DNA from: an uncultured Lysobacter sp.
Lineage (GTDB): Bacteria; Pseudomonadota; Gammaproteobacteria; Xanthomonadales; Xanthomonadaceae
Assembly: GCA_946480055.1 (NCBI GenBank)
Contig: CAMLID010000134.1
Span: 1 to 6,081, forward strand
Length of the DNA stretch: 6,081 nucleotides
Direction of reading: 5' to 3'
This document shows positions 1 to 5,088 of the stretch, one piece after another. The position numbers and the translations under genes were made by a program. Position 1 is the stretch's first letter. Each line of letters opens with the position of its first letter. Below the pieces are notes generated by a model. That model was not told where the DNA came from and ran no database searches. It saw nothing but the letters and a program-made list of their open reading frames with translations.

Positions 1-209
1 GCGGCGCGGCTCTGGTTGCCGTCGCAGTGCTGCAGGACTTCGGCGAACAGCGGGATTTCGAGTTCGCGCAGGGCGATCTCGTAGAGGTTCTCGGTACCGC
101 TTCCGTTGAGGTCGCCCAGGTAGCGCCGGATCGAGGTGGCCACGTGGTCGCGCAGCGGGACGCGCGGTCCGCTGCGGGTGGCTTCGTTGCGATCGGTTGC
201 GGCGTTCAA
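1..209 (-). CDS. fis: DNA-binding protein Fis, N-terminal part (cut by window edge)
   Basis: Fis is a small dimeric nucleoid protein that bends DNA and acts in growth-phase transcription, recombination and replication control. The 69 complete codons align without gaps to E. coli Fis from its PLRD segment on: PLRDHV, then RRYLGDLNG, then [13 protein letters not shown], then GNQSRAA, where the C-terminal helix-turn-helix begins. The rest of that DNA-binding motif lies off the left edge. The start is TTG at 209; AGGGG (plus-strand 216-220) sits 6 nt before it, and no better in-frame start was found upstream. The protein would begin (M)NAATDRNEA, as I recall Xanthomonas Fis does. The arm before PLRD is about 8 residues shorter than in E. 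coli, so the beta-hairpin that stimulates Hin/Gin invertases is probably reduced. It lies downstream of prmA and the DUF3426 gene on the same strand, as fis follows prmA-dusB in E. coli. The family call is firm; the exact start is slightly less so. Confidence 0.93.
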   Translation of the reverse strand, partial: MNAATDRNEATRSGPRVPLRDHVATSIRRYLGDLNGSGTENLYEIALRELEIPLFAEVLQHCDGNQSRA

Positions 210-215
210 GCGTAT

Positions 216-220
216 CCCCT
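216..220 (-). promoter_or_regulatory. Ribosome binding site of fis (AGGGG)
   Basis: AGGGG on the minus strand lies 6 nt before the TTG at 209. It is the main reason to accept TTG as the fis start. Confidence 0.6.
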
Positions 221-283
221 GGTGCAGTGTCGTTCCGCCGGGCGAGTGCCTGGCGCAGGGCGCGGCGGACGGGCGAGAGGGGG

Positions 284-313
284 AGTCTAGCGCGCGACGG
301 TCGCGGCGGACAA
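284..313 (-). promoter_or_regulatory. Possible fis promoter (weak sigma-70 match)
   Basis: On the minus strand, TTGTCC (308-313) could be a -35 and TAGACT (284-289) a -10, with an 18-nt spacer. Each hexamer matches the consensus at 4 of 6 positions. Transcription would start near 277, giving a leader of roughly 70 nt before the TTG start. The -35 lies in the loop of the inverted repeat at 294-325 and the spacer covers one of its arms, so a repressor or DNA structure acting there could control it. This is inference from weak matches; fis could equally be read through from prmA. Confidence 0.25.
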
Positions 314-325
314 CGCGACCGTCGC
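294..325. repeat. Perfect 12-bp inverted repeat between DUF3426 gene and fis
   Basis: Left arm GCGACGGTCGCG (294-305) and right arm CGCGACCGTCGC (314-325) are exact reverse complements with an 8-nt loop. Each arm also contains a smaller palindrome, GCGAC-N-GTCGC. Read on the plus strand the stem is followed by AGTTTTATT, which looks like an intrinsic terminator for transcription heading toward the DUF3426 stop codon. Read on the minus strand, the direction of the genes, no U-tract follows. It may stop antisense transcription, protect the 3' end of the prmA-DUF3426 transcript, or be a protein-binding site for fis. The structure is directly visible; its role is not. Confidence 0.65.
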
Positions 326-329
326 AGTT

Positions 330-1298
330 TTATTGGAAATCGAAGGTGAATGCGACGATGCGGGGCGCCGGTTCGACCACGTCCAGTTGCACCGAAGCGC
401 TCTGCCCGGGAGCGAGCTCGTCGGTGGGCTTGTGGTCGCGCCGGTAGTCGGAAGGAGCGAACGCGCGCTGACCGACTTCCCGGCCATCGACGTCGGACAA
501 GGTCAGCAGCAGCGTCGGCCAGCGTTGCGGCCAGCGCGCGTCGTTGCGGAAGCTGGCGTTGACGCGCAGTACACCGGCCGCGCCGGGGCTGGGCCGTACA
601 TTGCGGCCGAGCATGGTGTAGGCAGTGGGCTCGTGCCAGGGCGGCAGGCTGCAGCGCAGCACGCCGCACAGCGCGCCGACCAGCGGTCGCCAGCGCGCGT
701 CGGCGGCGAGTTCCTGACGTTGGGCCAGGACCAGTTGCAGCGCCAATGCGAGCAGCAGTGCGCCGATGGCGGCGAATGCGCGCCAGTCGCGACGGGGTGC
801 GGTTGCGGCGGCGGTGCCGCGTACGAAACTGGGCGCATCGCGCTTGGCACGGCCGGCGCGCGCAGGGCGGGCGGGGCGCGTGCGTGCGTTGGGCAGGGAG
901 GACGCGGCGATCGATTCTTCCAGCGAAGGCACGGCGGCGGCGGTCGCGTAGGCCACCGACTCGGCGCCGGTGTCTGCTTCGGTGGTGGATTCGACAACGG
1001 CCGCTTCGTCGTCGGCGTCGTCGGCCGAGAGTTCGGAGGGGCTGTCGGCGTCCGCCGCGGGTGGCTCGGGTTCGTCCCGCTCGGGCGGGGCGACCTCGGG
1101 CTCGGCGACTTCATGCCGGGCGACTTCGGGCCGGACGACGTCAGGCTCGGCGGTCGCATCGACCGTGTCGGCGGCGGCATCGGCTTGCAACGGCCGCTCG
1201 CAACGCGGGCAGCGTTGCGGCGCTACGCGCGCACCGGTGCCGGCCGGCGGCAGGATAAGCGCGACCAGGAATCCGCAATGAGGGCAGGCGACGAACAT
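330..1298 (-). CDS. Zinc-ribbon and DUF3426 domain single-pass membrane protein
   Basis: Function is unknown. With the ATG at 1298 the product has 322 residues. An N-terminal zinc ribbon has two Cys pairs, CPHC (C5, C8) and CPRC (C30, C33), of the MJ0042/zinc-ribbon type. Residues about 38-125 are an acidic, Pro/Ala-rich linker with degenerate PEVA-like repeats, followed by an Arg/Pro/Ala-rich basic stretch (about 137-156). One membrane span (about 173-192, rich in Leu and Ala) comes next, then a DUF3426 domain of about 125 residues recognised by LCGVLRCSLP, a beta-rich NASFRNDA segment, LTLSDVDG and FAPSDY. The Cys ends would be cytoplasmic and DUF3426 periplasmic (inferred). The gap to prmA is 34 nt, so cotranscription is likely. 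An alternative in-frame TTG at 1310 adds four residues; neither start has a clear ribosome binding site, and I prefer the ATG because related proteins begin just before the first CxxC. Confidence 0.9.
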   Translation of the reverse strand: MFVACPHCGFLVALILPPAGTGARVAPQRCPRCERPLQADAAADTVDATAEPDVVRPEVARHEVAEPEVAPPERDEPEPPAADADSPSELSADDADDEAAVVESTTEADTGAESVAYATAAAVPSLEESIAASSLPNARTRPARPARAGRAKRDAPSFVRGTAAATAPRRDWRAFAAIGALLLALALQLVLAQRQELAADARWRPLVGALCGVLRCSLPPWHEPTAYTMLGRNVRPSPGAAGVLRVNASFRNDARWPQRWPTLLLTLSDVDGREVGQRAFAPSDYRRDHKPTDELAPGQSASVQLDVVEPAPRIVAFTFDFQ

Positions 1299-1344
1299 CG
1301 GCGTATTCAAGCACGCCGGCTTCGCCGCTGTCCGCCCCCCGGGC

Positions 1345-2265
1345 TCAACGGCGACGCGTGCCCGTGACGCGCATCCAGTCTTCGAGGCGATCGGCGCGCA
1401 GGTCTTCGAAGGCGTCGGCGTAGCGCGCCAGCACTTCTTCTTCCTGGCCGTGGAGGATGCCCGACAGCGCGATGCGGCCGCCCGGCGCGACGCGCGCGGC
1501 CAGAGTGTCTGCCAGCGCGATCAGGGCAGAAGCCAGAATATTGGCGACCACAACCGGGTAAGTCGCGGGCGGTTCGTCCTGCGGCAGATGCACGTCCAGG
1601 CGCGCGGCGACGCCGTTGCGTTCGGCGTTGTCGGCGCTGGCGAGCAGGGCCTGCGGGTCGTTGTCGACGCCGACCGCGTGGGCGGCGCCGAGCTTGAGCG
1701 CGGCCAAGGCGAGGATGCCCGAGCCGCAGCCGAAATCGAGCACGCACGCGTCGACCAGGGCGCCGTCGGCGGCCAGGCCGTCCAGCCACTGCAGGCACAG
1801 CGCGGTGGTCGGGTGGGTGCCCGAACCGAAGGCCAGGCCTGGGTCCAGCCGGATCACGGCGGCATCGGCCGCGTCGGCGCCTTCGGGCAGATCGTGGTTC
1901 CAGGGCACGATCCAGGTCCGCGCGCCGAAATGCAGCGGCACGTACTGGTCCATCCAGGCGCGTTCCCAGTCCTGGTCCTCGACCGCGCGGAAGCGCGCCT
2001 GGCTCCAGTCCAGGTCGGCGTCGAAGGACTCCAGCGCGGCCAGCAGCACCAGTGCGTCGGTGTCGTGCGGGAACAAGGCGCTGAGCACGATCTCCTGCCA
2101 CAGCGGGGTTTCGCCGACACCGGGCTCGAGGATGGCGTGCTCGTCGTCGGTATCGGCGTCGGCGTCGAGCATGGTCACGGCCAGCGCGCCGACGTCGTCC
2201 AGCGCGGTTTCGTAGCGGGGCTGCTCGGATTCGCGGCAACGCAGGGTCAGTTCGAGGAAGGGCAT
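1345..2265 (-). CDS. prmA: Ribosomal protein L11 methyltransferase
   Basis: PrmA uses S-adenosylmethionine to trimethylate ribosomal protein L11 in the cytoplasm. The 306-residue length fits the family (about 293 in E. coli). An N-terminal L11-recognition domain (about 1-95) leads to the linker with the [10 protein letters not shown] segment. The catalytic Rossmann domain shows the PrmA signature [14 protein letters not shown] (141-154), SAM motif [11 protein letters not shown] (176-185), the acidic motif II VGVDNDP (198-204), VANIL (240-244), where other methyltransferases carry NPPY, and LSGIL (267-271). All expected motifs are intact. The ATG at 2265 matches the family N-terminus (PFLELTL), although I see no clear Shine-Dalgarno sequence before it. 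It is the first gene of a likely prmA-DUF3426 unit leading toward fis. The gene is usually dispensable in laboratory conditions. Confidence 0.97.
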   Translation of the reverse strand: MPFLELTLRCRESEQPRYETALDDVGALAVTMLDADADTDDEHAILEPGVGETPLWQEIVLSALFPHDTDALVLLAALESFDADLDWSQARFRAVEDQDWERAWMDQYVPLHFGARTWIVPWNHDLPEGADAADAAVIRLDPGLAFGSGTHPTTALCLQWLDGLAADGALVDACVLDFGCGSGILALAALKLGAAHAVGVDNDPQALLASADNAERNGVAARLDVHLPQDEPPATYPVVVANILASALIALADTLAARVAPGGRIALSGILHGQEEEVLARYADAFEDLRADRLEDWMRVTGTRRR

Positions 2266-2292
2266 TGCGGTCGCGGCGGATTACGGGCCGGC

Positions 2293-2301
2293 ATTATCCC
2301 A
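2293..2301 (-). promoter_or_regulatory. Possible extended -10 promoter element for prmA
   Basis: The minus strand reads TGGGATAAT here: an extended TG motif followed by GATAAT, which differs from the TATAAT consensus at one base. No good -35 is found 16-18 nt upstream, as is tolerated with extended -10 elements. Transcription would start near 2286, giving a leader of about 20 nt before the prmA ATG. A leader that short and without a Shine-Dalgarno would be somewhat unusual. This is a sequence match only. Confidence 0.35.
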
Positions 2302-2480
2302 CCCTCGGCGGGGATTCCGGCCCCGGACCGCCGTCGGTACGGCCCGCGCCGCCGTTGGCCGGGCGTTCCGGCGGCGGCTGGCGGCTTGCTTTACTATTTG
2401 TGCCATCAGTGTGGCCCCGGCTCCGCGTGCGCTTACGCGGCGGGCGGGTCCGGCCCGTTCTTCTGCACCCGGCCCAGACC

Positions 2481-2484
2481 AGGA
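2481..2484 (+). promoter_or_regulatory. Ribosome binding site that fixes the start at 2489
   Basis: AGGA lies 4 nt before the ATG at 2489. It decides against the in-frame ATG at 2411, which would add 26 Pro/Arg/Ala-rich residues before the membrane segment and has no such site. Confidence 0.5.
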
Positions 2485-2488
2485 CCGA

Positions 2489-3499
2489 ATGCCCGACTTG
2501 CTGACATCCGAGCTCGACAAGCAGGCGCCGCCCGCGGCTCGGGCCGGCGTGTTCGCGTCGGGCCGCCCGGTATTGCTGGTCGCCGCCTTGGCCATGCTCG
2601 CCGGTGGCGTGTTGTACGCGCGACGCAGCCCGGTCGAGACCCAGGACGCGCCTAAGCCGATCGCGGCGCCGGTCGCGGCCGGCACCGGCTCGGTCGCGGG
2701 CGCGACCGTCGGCGTGGCGGACGCCCAGGGCGGCGCACCCGCGGTCAGCCGCGCCTTGTCGCCCGCGGCGCGGCTGCGCGAGCGTTTCGAACACAGCGAC
2801 GACCTGTACGGCTATGCCCGGGAACTGGGCCCGGCGGTGCGCGCGGGCCAGCCCGCGGAGACCTGGATGTACAGCCGCGTGCTCGACTACTGCTCGGGCT
2901 ACGCCGCATCGCCCGCCGATTACGGCCGCGACACCCAGGCGATCGCCGGCATGAACCTGCGCACCTCGGCCGCGATGGTCGCGGCGCGCAACCGCGTCGG
3001 CCAGCGCTGCGCGCGTTTCACGCCCGACGACGATCTGTCGTACGCGACCATCCTGGCCAACCGCGTGCGCGCGGCCAAGGCCGGCAGCCTGCCCGCGGAA
3101 GCGGCGCTGCTGGGAATGGATGAGCCGCTGAGCCACGACGAGGACTACGTACGCGATCTGGTCGATCGGGTACGCAATTCGCTGGACCCGGAAGCCTTCT
3201 TCGCGATCTCGCCGAAGATGGGCATCGCTTCCAGCGGTCGCCGCAACTTTTACGGACCGGTCGCCGGTACCCAGTTCTCGGAACTGGCTTGGCAGCTGGC
3301 CGCTTGCAGACTGGGGCTGGATTGCAGCCCCGACAGCGTGCTGATGACGACGTATTGCGCCAACGGAGGCATCTGCTCGCAGGACCCGACCCAGGACTTC
3401 AACGGTTTCGTTTTCGATGCGGCGGTGCCGCGTCAGGGAACGGAAGTGATGAACGACCTGGTCAACGGTCTTGTCGGCGGAGCGAGGACAACCAAATGA
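2489..3499 (+). CDS. Uncharacterised membrane-anchored protein with six-Cys exported domain
   Basis: I do not recognise a named family. The 336-residue product has a short cytoplasmic N-terminus, one hydrophobic segment (about 27-44) flanked by R26 and R45-R46, an Ala/Gly/Val/Pro-rich linker (about 47-88), and a mostly helical-looking domain (about 89-336). Its six cysteines (135, 174, 273, 279, 290, 296) all follow the membrane segment; an even number in a probably periplasmic domain suggests disulfides. The last four fall in a compact motif, LAACRLGLDC then YCANGGIC (C-x5-C-x10-C-x5-C). Similar C-terminal motifs with LG and paired Cys occur, from memory, in uncharacterised Xanthomonadaceae proteins. 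The domain starts with an Arg-rich helix (RLRERF) and contains DDLYGYARELG and MYSRVLDYC, reminiscent of helical-repeat proteins without a clear match. The gene is transcribed away from prmA and overlaps the next gene by ATGA, so the two are translationally coupled. That it is a real gene is well supported; its function is unknown. Confidence 0.85.
   Translation: MPDLLTSELDKQAPPAARAGVFASGRPVLLVAALAMLAGGVLYARRSPVETQDAPKPIAAPVAAGTGSVAGATVGVADAQGGAPAVSRALSPAARLRERFEHSDDLYGYARELGPAVRAGQPAETWMYSRVLDYCSGYAASPADYGRDTQAIAGMNLRTSAAMVAARNRVGQRCARFTPDDDLSYATILANRVRAAKAGSLPAEAALLGMDEPLSHDEDYVRDLVDRVRNSLDPEAFFAISPKMGIASSGRRNFYGPVAGTQFSELAWQLAACRLGLDCSPDSVLMTTYCANGGICSQDPTQDFNGFVFDAAVPRQGTEVMNDLVNGLVGGARTTK
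3485..3488 (+). promoter_or_regulatory. Ribosome binding site for the gene at 3496
   Basis: AGGA, within a purine-rich run inside the last codons of the upstream gene, lies 7 nt before the ATG at 3496. It supports this start over the in-frame ATG at 3289, which falls deep inside the upstream gene. Confidence 0.55.
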
Positions 3500-3936
3500 A
3501 AGACAAGCGCTTTGTAAACAAGGCCAAACTCGGTTTCTGGATCCTGCTGTTCGCCGCTTATTCGGTGGGCGCGGCCGGAGTCGTGATCGACGTGCTCGCC
3601 GACGACTACAGCGAGCTGTCGCAGGTCGCGGTGACCACGGTGCACTCGCCCGAACAGAGCCGGCGCGCCAGCTCGGCCCAGGTCGCGGCGATGTACCGGG
3701 CGCAGAGCGGCGCACCGTTCTCGTCGTTGCCGCCCGGCAGCACCTTCAAGGTGGTCTGGCCCGACGGTTCCAGCGAGTACGTGATGATCGTGAGCCCGGC
3801 GTCCAGTACCGGCGCGCAACCGATCCCGGGTACGCAGTCGCGCGTGCCGACCGGCACAGCCCGGCCGACGCCCGATCTGGACGGCATCGGCGAGGTGGAT
3901 GTCGGCGACATGTCGGTGCCGCGCAACCTGGATTGA
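3496..3936 (+). CDS. Uncharacterised small exported or membrane-anchored protein
   Basis: I do not recognise a family. The 146-residue product begins with a basic stretch (KDKRFVNKAK), then a hydrophobic segment (about 12-33, starting LGFWILLF) that is either a signal peptide or a single membrane anchor; the GAAG region might be cut by signal peptidase but is not a clean site. The mature part has a Ser/Gln/Arg-rich stretch (about 50-75), a beta-like core with FKVVWPDGSSEYVMIVSP (about 84-101), and a Pro/Gly/Thr-rich acidic tail ending in MSVPRNLD. It has no cysteine, unlike its partner. The start codon overlaps the upstream stop by ATGA, so the pair is almost certainly cotranscribed and may act together at the inner membrane or periplasm (inference). 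No clear U-tract terminator follows. Confidence 0.8.
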   Translation: MKDKRFVNKAKLGFWILLFAAYSVGAAGVVIDVLADDYSELSQVAVTTVHSPEQSRRASSAQVAAMYRAQSGAPFSSLPPGSTFKVVWPDGSSEYVMIVSPASSTGAQPIPGTQSRVPTGTARPTPDLDGIGEVDVGDMSVPRNLD

Positions 3937-3972
3937 GCGCGTAGGGATCGAAGGATTCACTACGATCGCCGC

Positions 3973-4000
3973 GGCGCACTCCCATACCCTGGGTGTCGCC
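3973..4000. repeat. Imperfect stem-loop after the plus-strand gene pair
   Basis: GGCGCAC (3973-3979) can pair with GTG-T-CGCC (3993-4000) with one bulged T, giving seven base pairs and a 13-nt loop. It begins 37 nt after the stop of the plus-strand operon, but no U-tract follows. It may be a weak or Rho-assisted 3' end; in DNA this GC-rich it could be chance. Confidence 0.3.
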
Positions 4001-4016
4001 CGGTCTCGCCGGCAGC

Positions 4017-4101
4017 CGTAGGGTGGGGTGATAACTGCACCGGCGCGGGCATTCGATGTGACGGGAAGGTGCGCTTCGCCTTCGGCTCAACGCACCCTGC
4101 G
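4017..4101. repeat. Imperfect palindromic intergenic repeat (CGTAGGGTG ... CACCCTGCG)
   Basis: The ends CGTAGGGTG (4017-4025) and CACCCTGCG (4093-4101) pair over nine positions with one G-T wobble. Inside the right half, GGTGCG (4068-4073) pairs with CGCACC (4091-4096), and the loop between them holds GCC-TTC-GGC (4078-4086). The right end carries CTTCGCCTTCGGCTCAACGC, a sequence style I recall from dispersed intergenic palindromes of the GTAGGGTG...CACCCTAC type in many proteobacteria. It lies between two convergent genes, the usual place for such elements, and has no coding capacity. Assignment to a multicopy family is inference, since only one copy is visible here. Confidence 0.55.
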
Positions 4102-4110
4102 ACGCGGTCT

Positions 4111-4137
4111 CGCCCGCCCCGCGCTCGGGAACGGGCG
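4111..4137. terminator. GC-rich hairpin just past the lipoprotein stop codon
   Basis: CGCCCG (4111-4116) pairs with CGGGCG (4132-4137), and an inner CCC (4118-4120) pairs with GGG (4127-4129). It lies 13 nt after the lipoprotein stop on the minus strand. There is no U-tract on either strand, so it is at best an RNA-stabilising or Rho-assisted 3' end. Confidence 0.3.
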
Positions 4138-4150
4138 TGCGACCTGACGA

Positions 4151-4858
4151 TCAGCCGCCGACCAGCTGTACCGCGTCGACGTAGCTGTAGCCGTTTTCGA
4201 CGTTGTTGGCGAAGGTCAGCTTGACGCTCTTGGCCTGGTAGGTCGTCGGTTCGAACTTGCGCACGATCCAGGTGCGGCCGCCGCGCTCGTCGCGCTTGCT
4301 GTCGCTCAGGCCGCTCCAGACCGTGTGCGCCTGGCCGGCGGTGTCGATCAGTTCGATCTTGGTGATGCCCTTGGCGCCGTTGCCGCCTTCCAGCGCGACA
4401 CGCACTTCGCTGGCGCTGACCGGCTTGTCGTAGCTCAGTTCGATCCAGTCGAAGCCGACGCTCTGGTTGTTGTTGCTCCAGGAGTCGTCGTTGGCCGGGC
4501 CGGTGGCCTGGTAGGGGGTGTAGGACTCCTTCACGGTCGAGTCCTTGCCGTTGGCCGAGCCGTAGGACGTGCTGGCCTTGGCCGCGGTCGCCCACTGGCC
4601 CTTGGGGTCGTTGAGGTAGCCGTCTTCCATGGTCGCGAAGTCGAGCTTGGCCTGGGCCTTGGCGCGCTCGGCGTCTTCGGCGCTGGGCTCGGCCGGGGCG
4701 GCGGCAGGAGCGGGCGCAGCTTCGGGGGCGGGCGTGGCGGCGGCGCTGGTGGCCGCTGCTGCGTCGGGCTCGACCGCGGGGGCGGCCTCTTCGGCTTTCT
4801 TGCAGGCGCTCAACGACAGGATCGCTGCGGCGGTCAGTACGAAAATTCCGTGTTTCAT
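4151..4858 (-). CDS. Lipoprotein with C-terminal discoidin-like domain
   Basis: The 235-residue product has a lipoprotein signal peptide ending in the lipobox LSAC (C19 is the lipidated residue). It is followed by KK rather than Asp, so by the E. coli Lol rule it should go to the outer membrane (inference). Residues about 22-62 are a low-complexity Ala/Pro/Glu tether; about 63-75 are charged and helical. Residues about 85-235 look like a galactose-binding, F5/8 type C (discoidin) beta-sandwich: an ATGPAN turn, FDWIELSYDKPVSASEVRV, ITKIELIDTAGQ, TWIVRKFEPT and the closing YVDAVQLVGG strand are characteristic. Such domains bind glycans or other ligands, but the ligand here cannot be read. The ATG at 4858 is chosen because it starts the signal peptide; an in-frame start at 5002 would put 48 non-hydrophobic residues ahead of it. 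A possible AGGT ribosome site lies about 10 nt upstream. The accC terminator separates it from accC, so it probably has its own promoter. Confidence 0.85.
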   Translation of the reverse strand: MKHGIFVLTAAAILSLSACKKAEEAAPAVEPDAAAATSAAATPAPEAAPAPAAAPAEPSAEDAERAKAQAKLDFATMEDGYLNDPKGQWATAAKASTSYGSANGKDSTVKESYTPYQATGPANDDSWSNNNQSVGFDWIELSYDKPVSASEVRVALEGGNGAKGITKIELIDTAGQAHTVWSGLSDSKRDERGGRTWIVRKFEPTTYQAKSVKLTFANNVENGYSYVDAVQLVGG

Positions 4859-5035
4859 ACGGGGGATTACCTGATTGGGGTTGGGGATCGCTGCCGGATA
4901 CGGGCGGGGGCCGTTCGGCTGGGCGCGGCAAAGATTACGCAAAAACGTGATGCCGGGGGCACCGCCTGCGACGGGCGCGACGCTGGGCCGATCAGGCGGC
5001 ACCTCTCAAGCGCTGCGCACCTCGCCGCGCCCACG

Positions 5036-5066
5036 AAAAAGGCGGCACCGGTTGCCCGACGCCGCC
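5036..5066 (-). terminator. Intrinsic terminator of the accC transcript
   Basis: On the minus strand an 11-bp stem (5056-5066 with 5041-5051, including two G-T wobbles) closes on a GCAA tetraloop of the stable GNRA class and is followed directly by TTTTT (5040-5036). It begins 22 nt after the accC stop codon. The U-tract exists only in the accC direction, so it should act one way. It marks the end of the accC operon and uncouples it from the lipoprotein gene. Confidence 0.9.
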
Positions 5067-5088
5067 CTCGCGAATGCCGCCGTCGCGA

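Noticed and set aside
1067..1160. Short direct repeats resembling a CRISPR or satellite array
   Set aside because: The repeats are imperfect, in frame with protein sequence and without regular spacers. They reflect a low-complexity protein linker.
333..1367. Long plus-strand open frame opposite the DUF3426 gene
   Set aside because: Its product is Gly/Arg-rich with no domain, and it is antisense to a well-supported gene. Such frames are expected at this GC content.
2411..2488. Earlier ATG for the 336-residue protein
   Set aside because: The added residues are Pro/Arg/Ala-rich leader translation, and the AGGA before 2489 supports the later start.
1450..2655. 401-codon plus-strand open frame opposite prmA running into the operon
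   Set aside because: It is opposite prmA, whose motifs are intact. Composition is Arg/Gly/Val-rich without recognisable motifs, and it crosses the intergenic region.
2294..3715. 473-codon minus-strand open frame opposite the plus-strand gene pair
   Set aside because: It is Arg/Ala/Gly-rich and low in structure. The plus-strand frames instead show membrane segments, ribosome sites and an ATGA overlap, so the minus frame is a shadow.
4859..5002. Earlier start for the lipoprotein
   Set aside because: It would bury the signal peptide and lipobox 48 residues from the N-terminus. It also reaches most of the way across the intergenic region toward the accC terminator.
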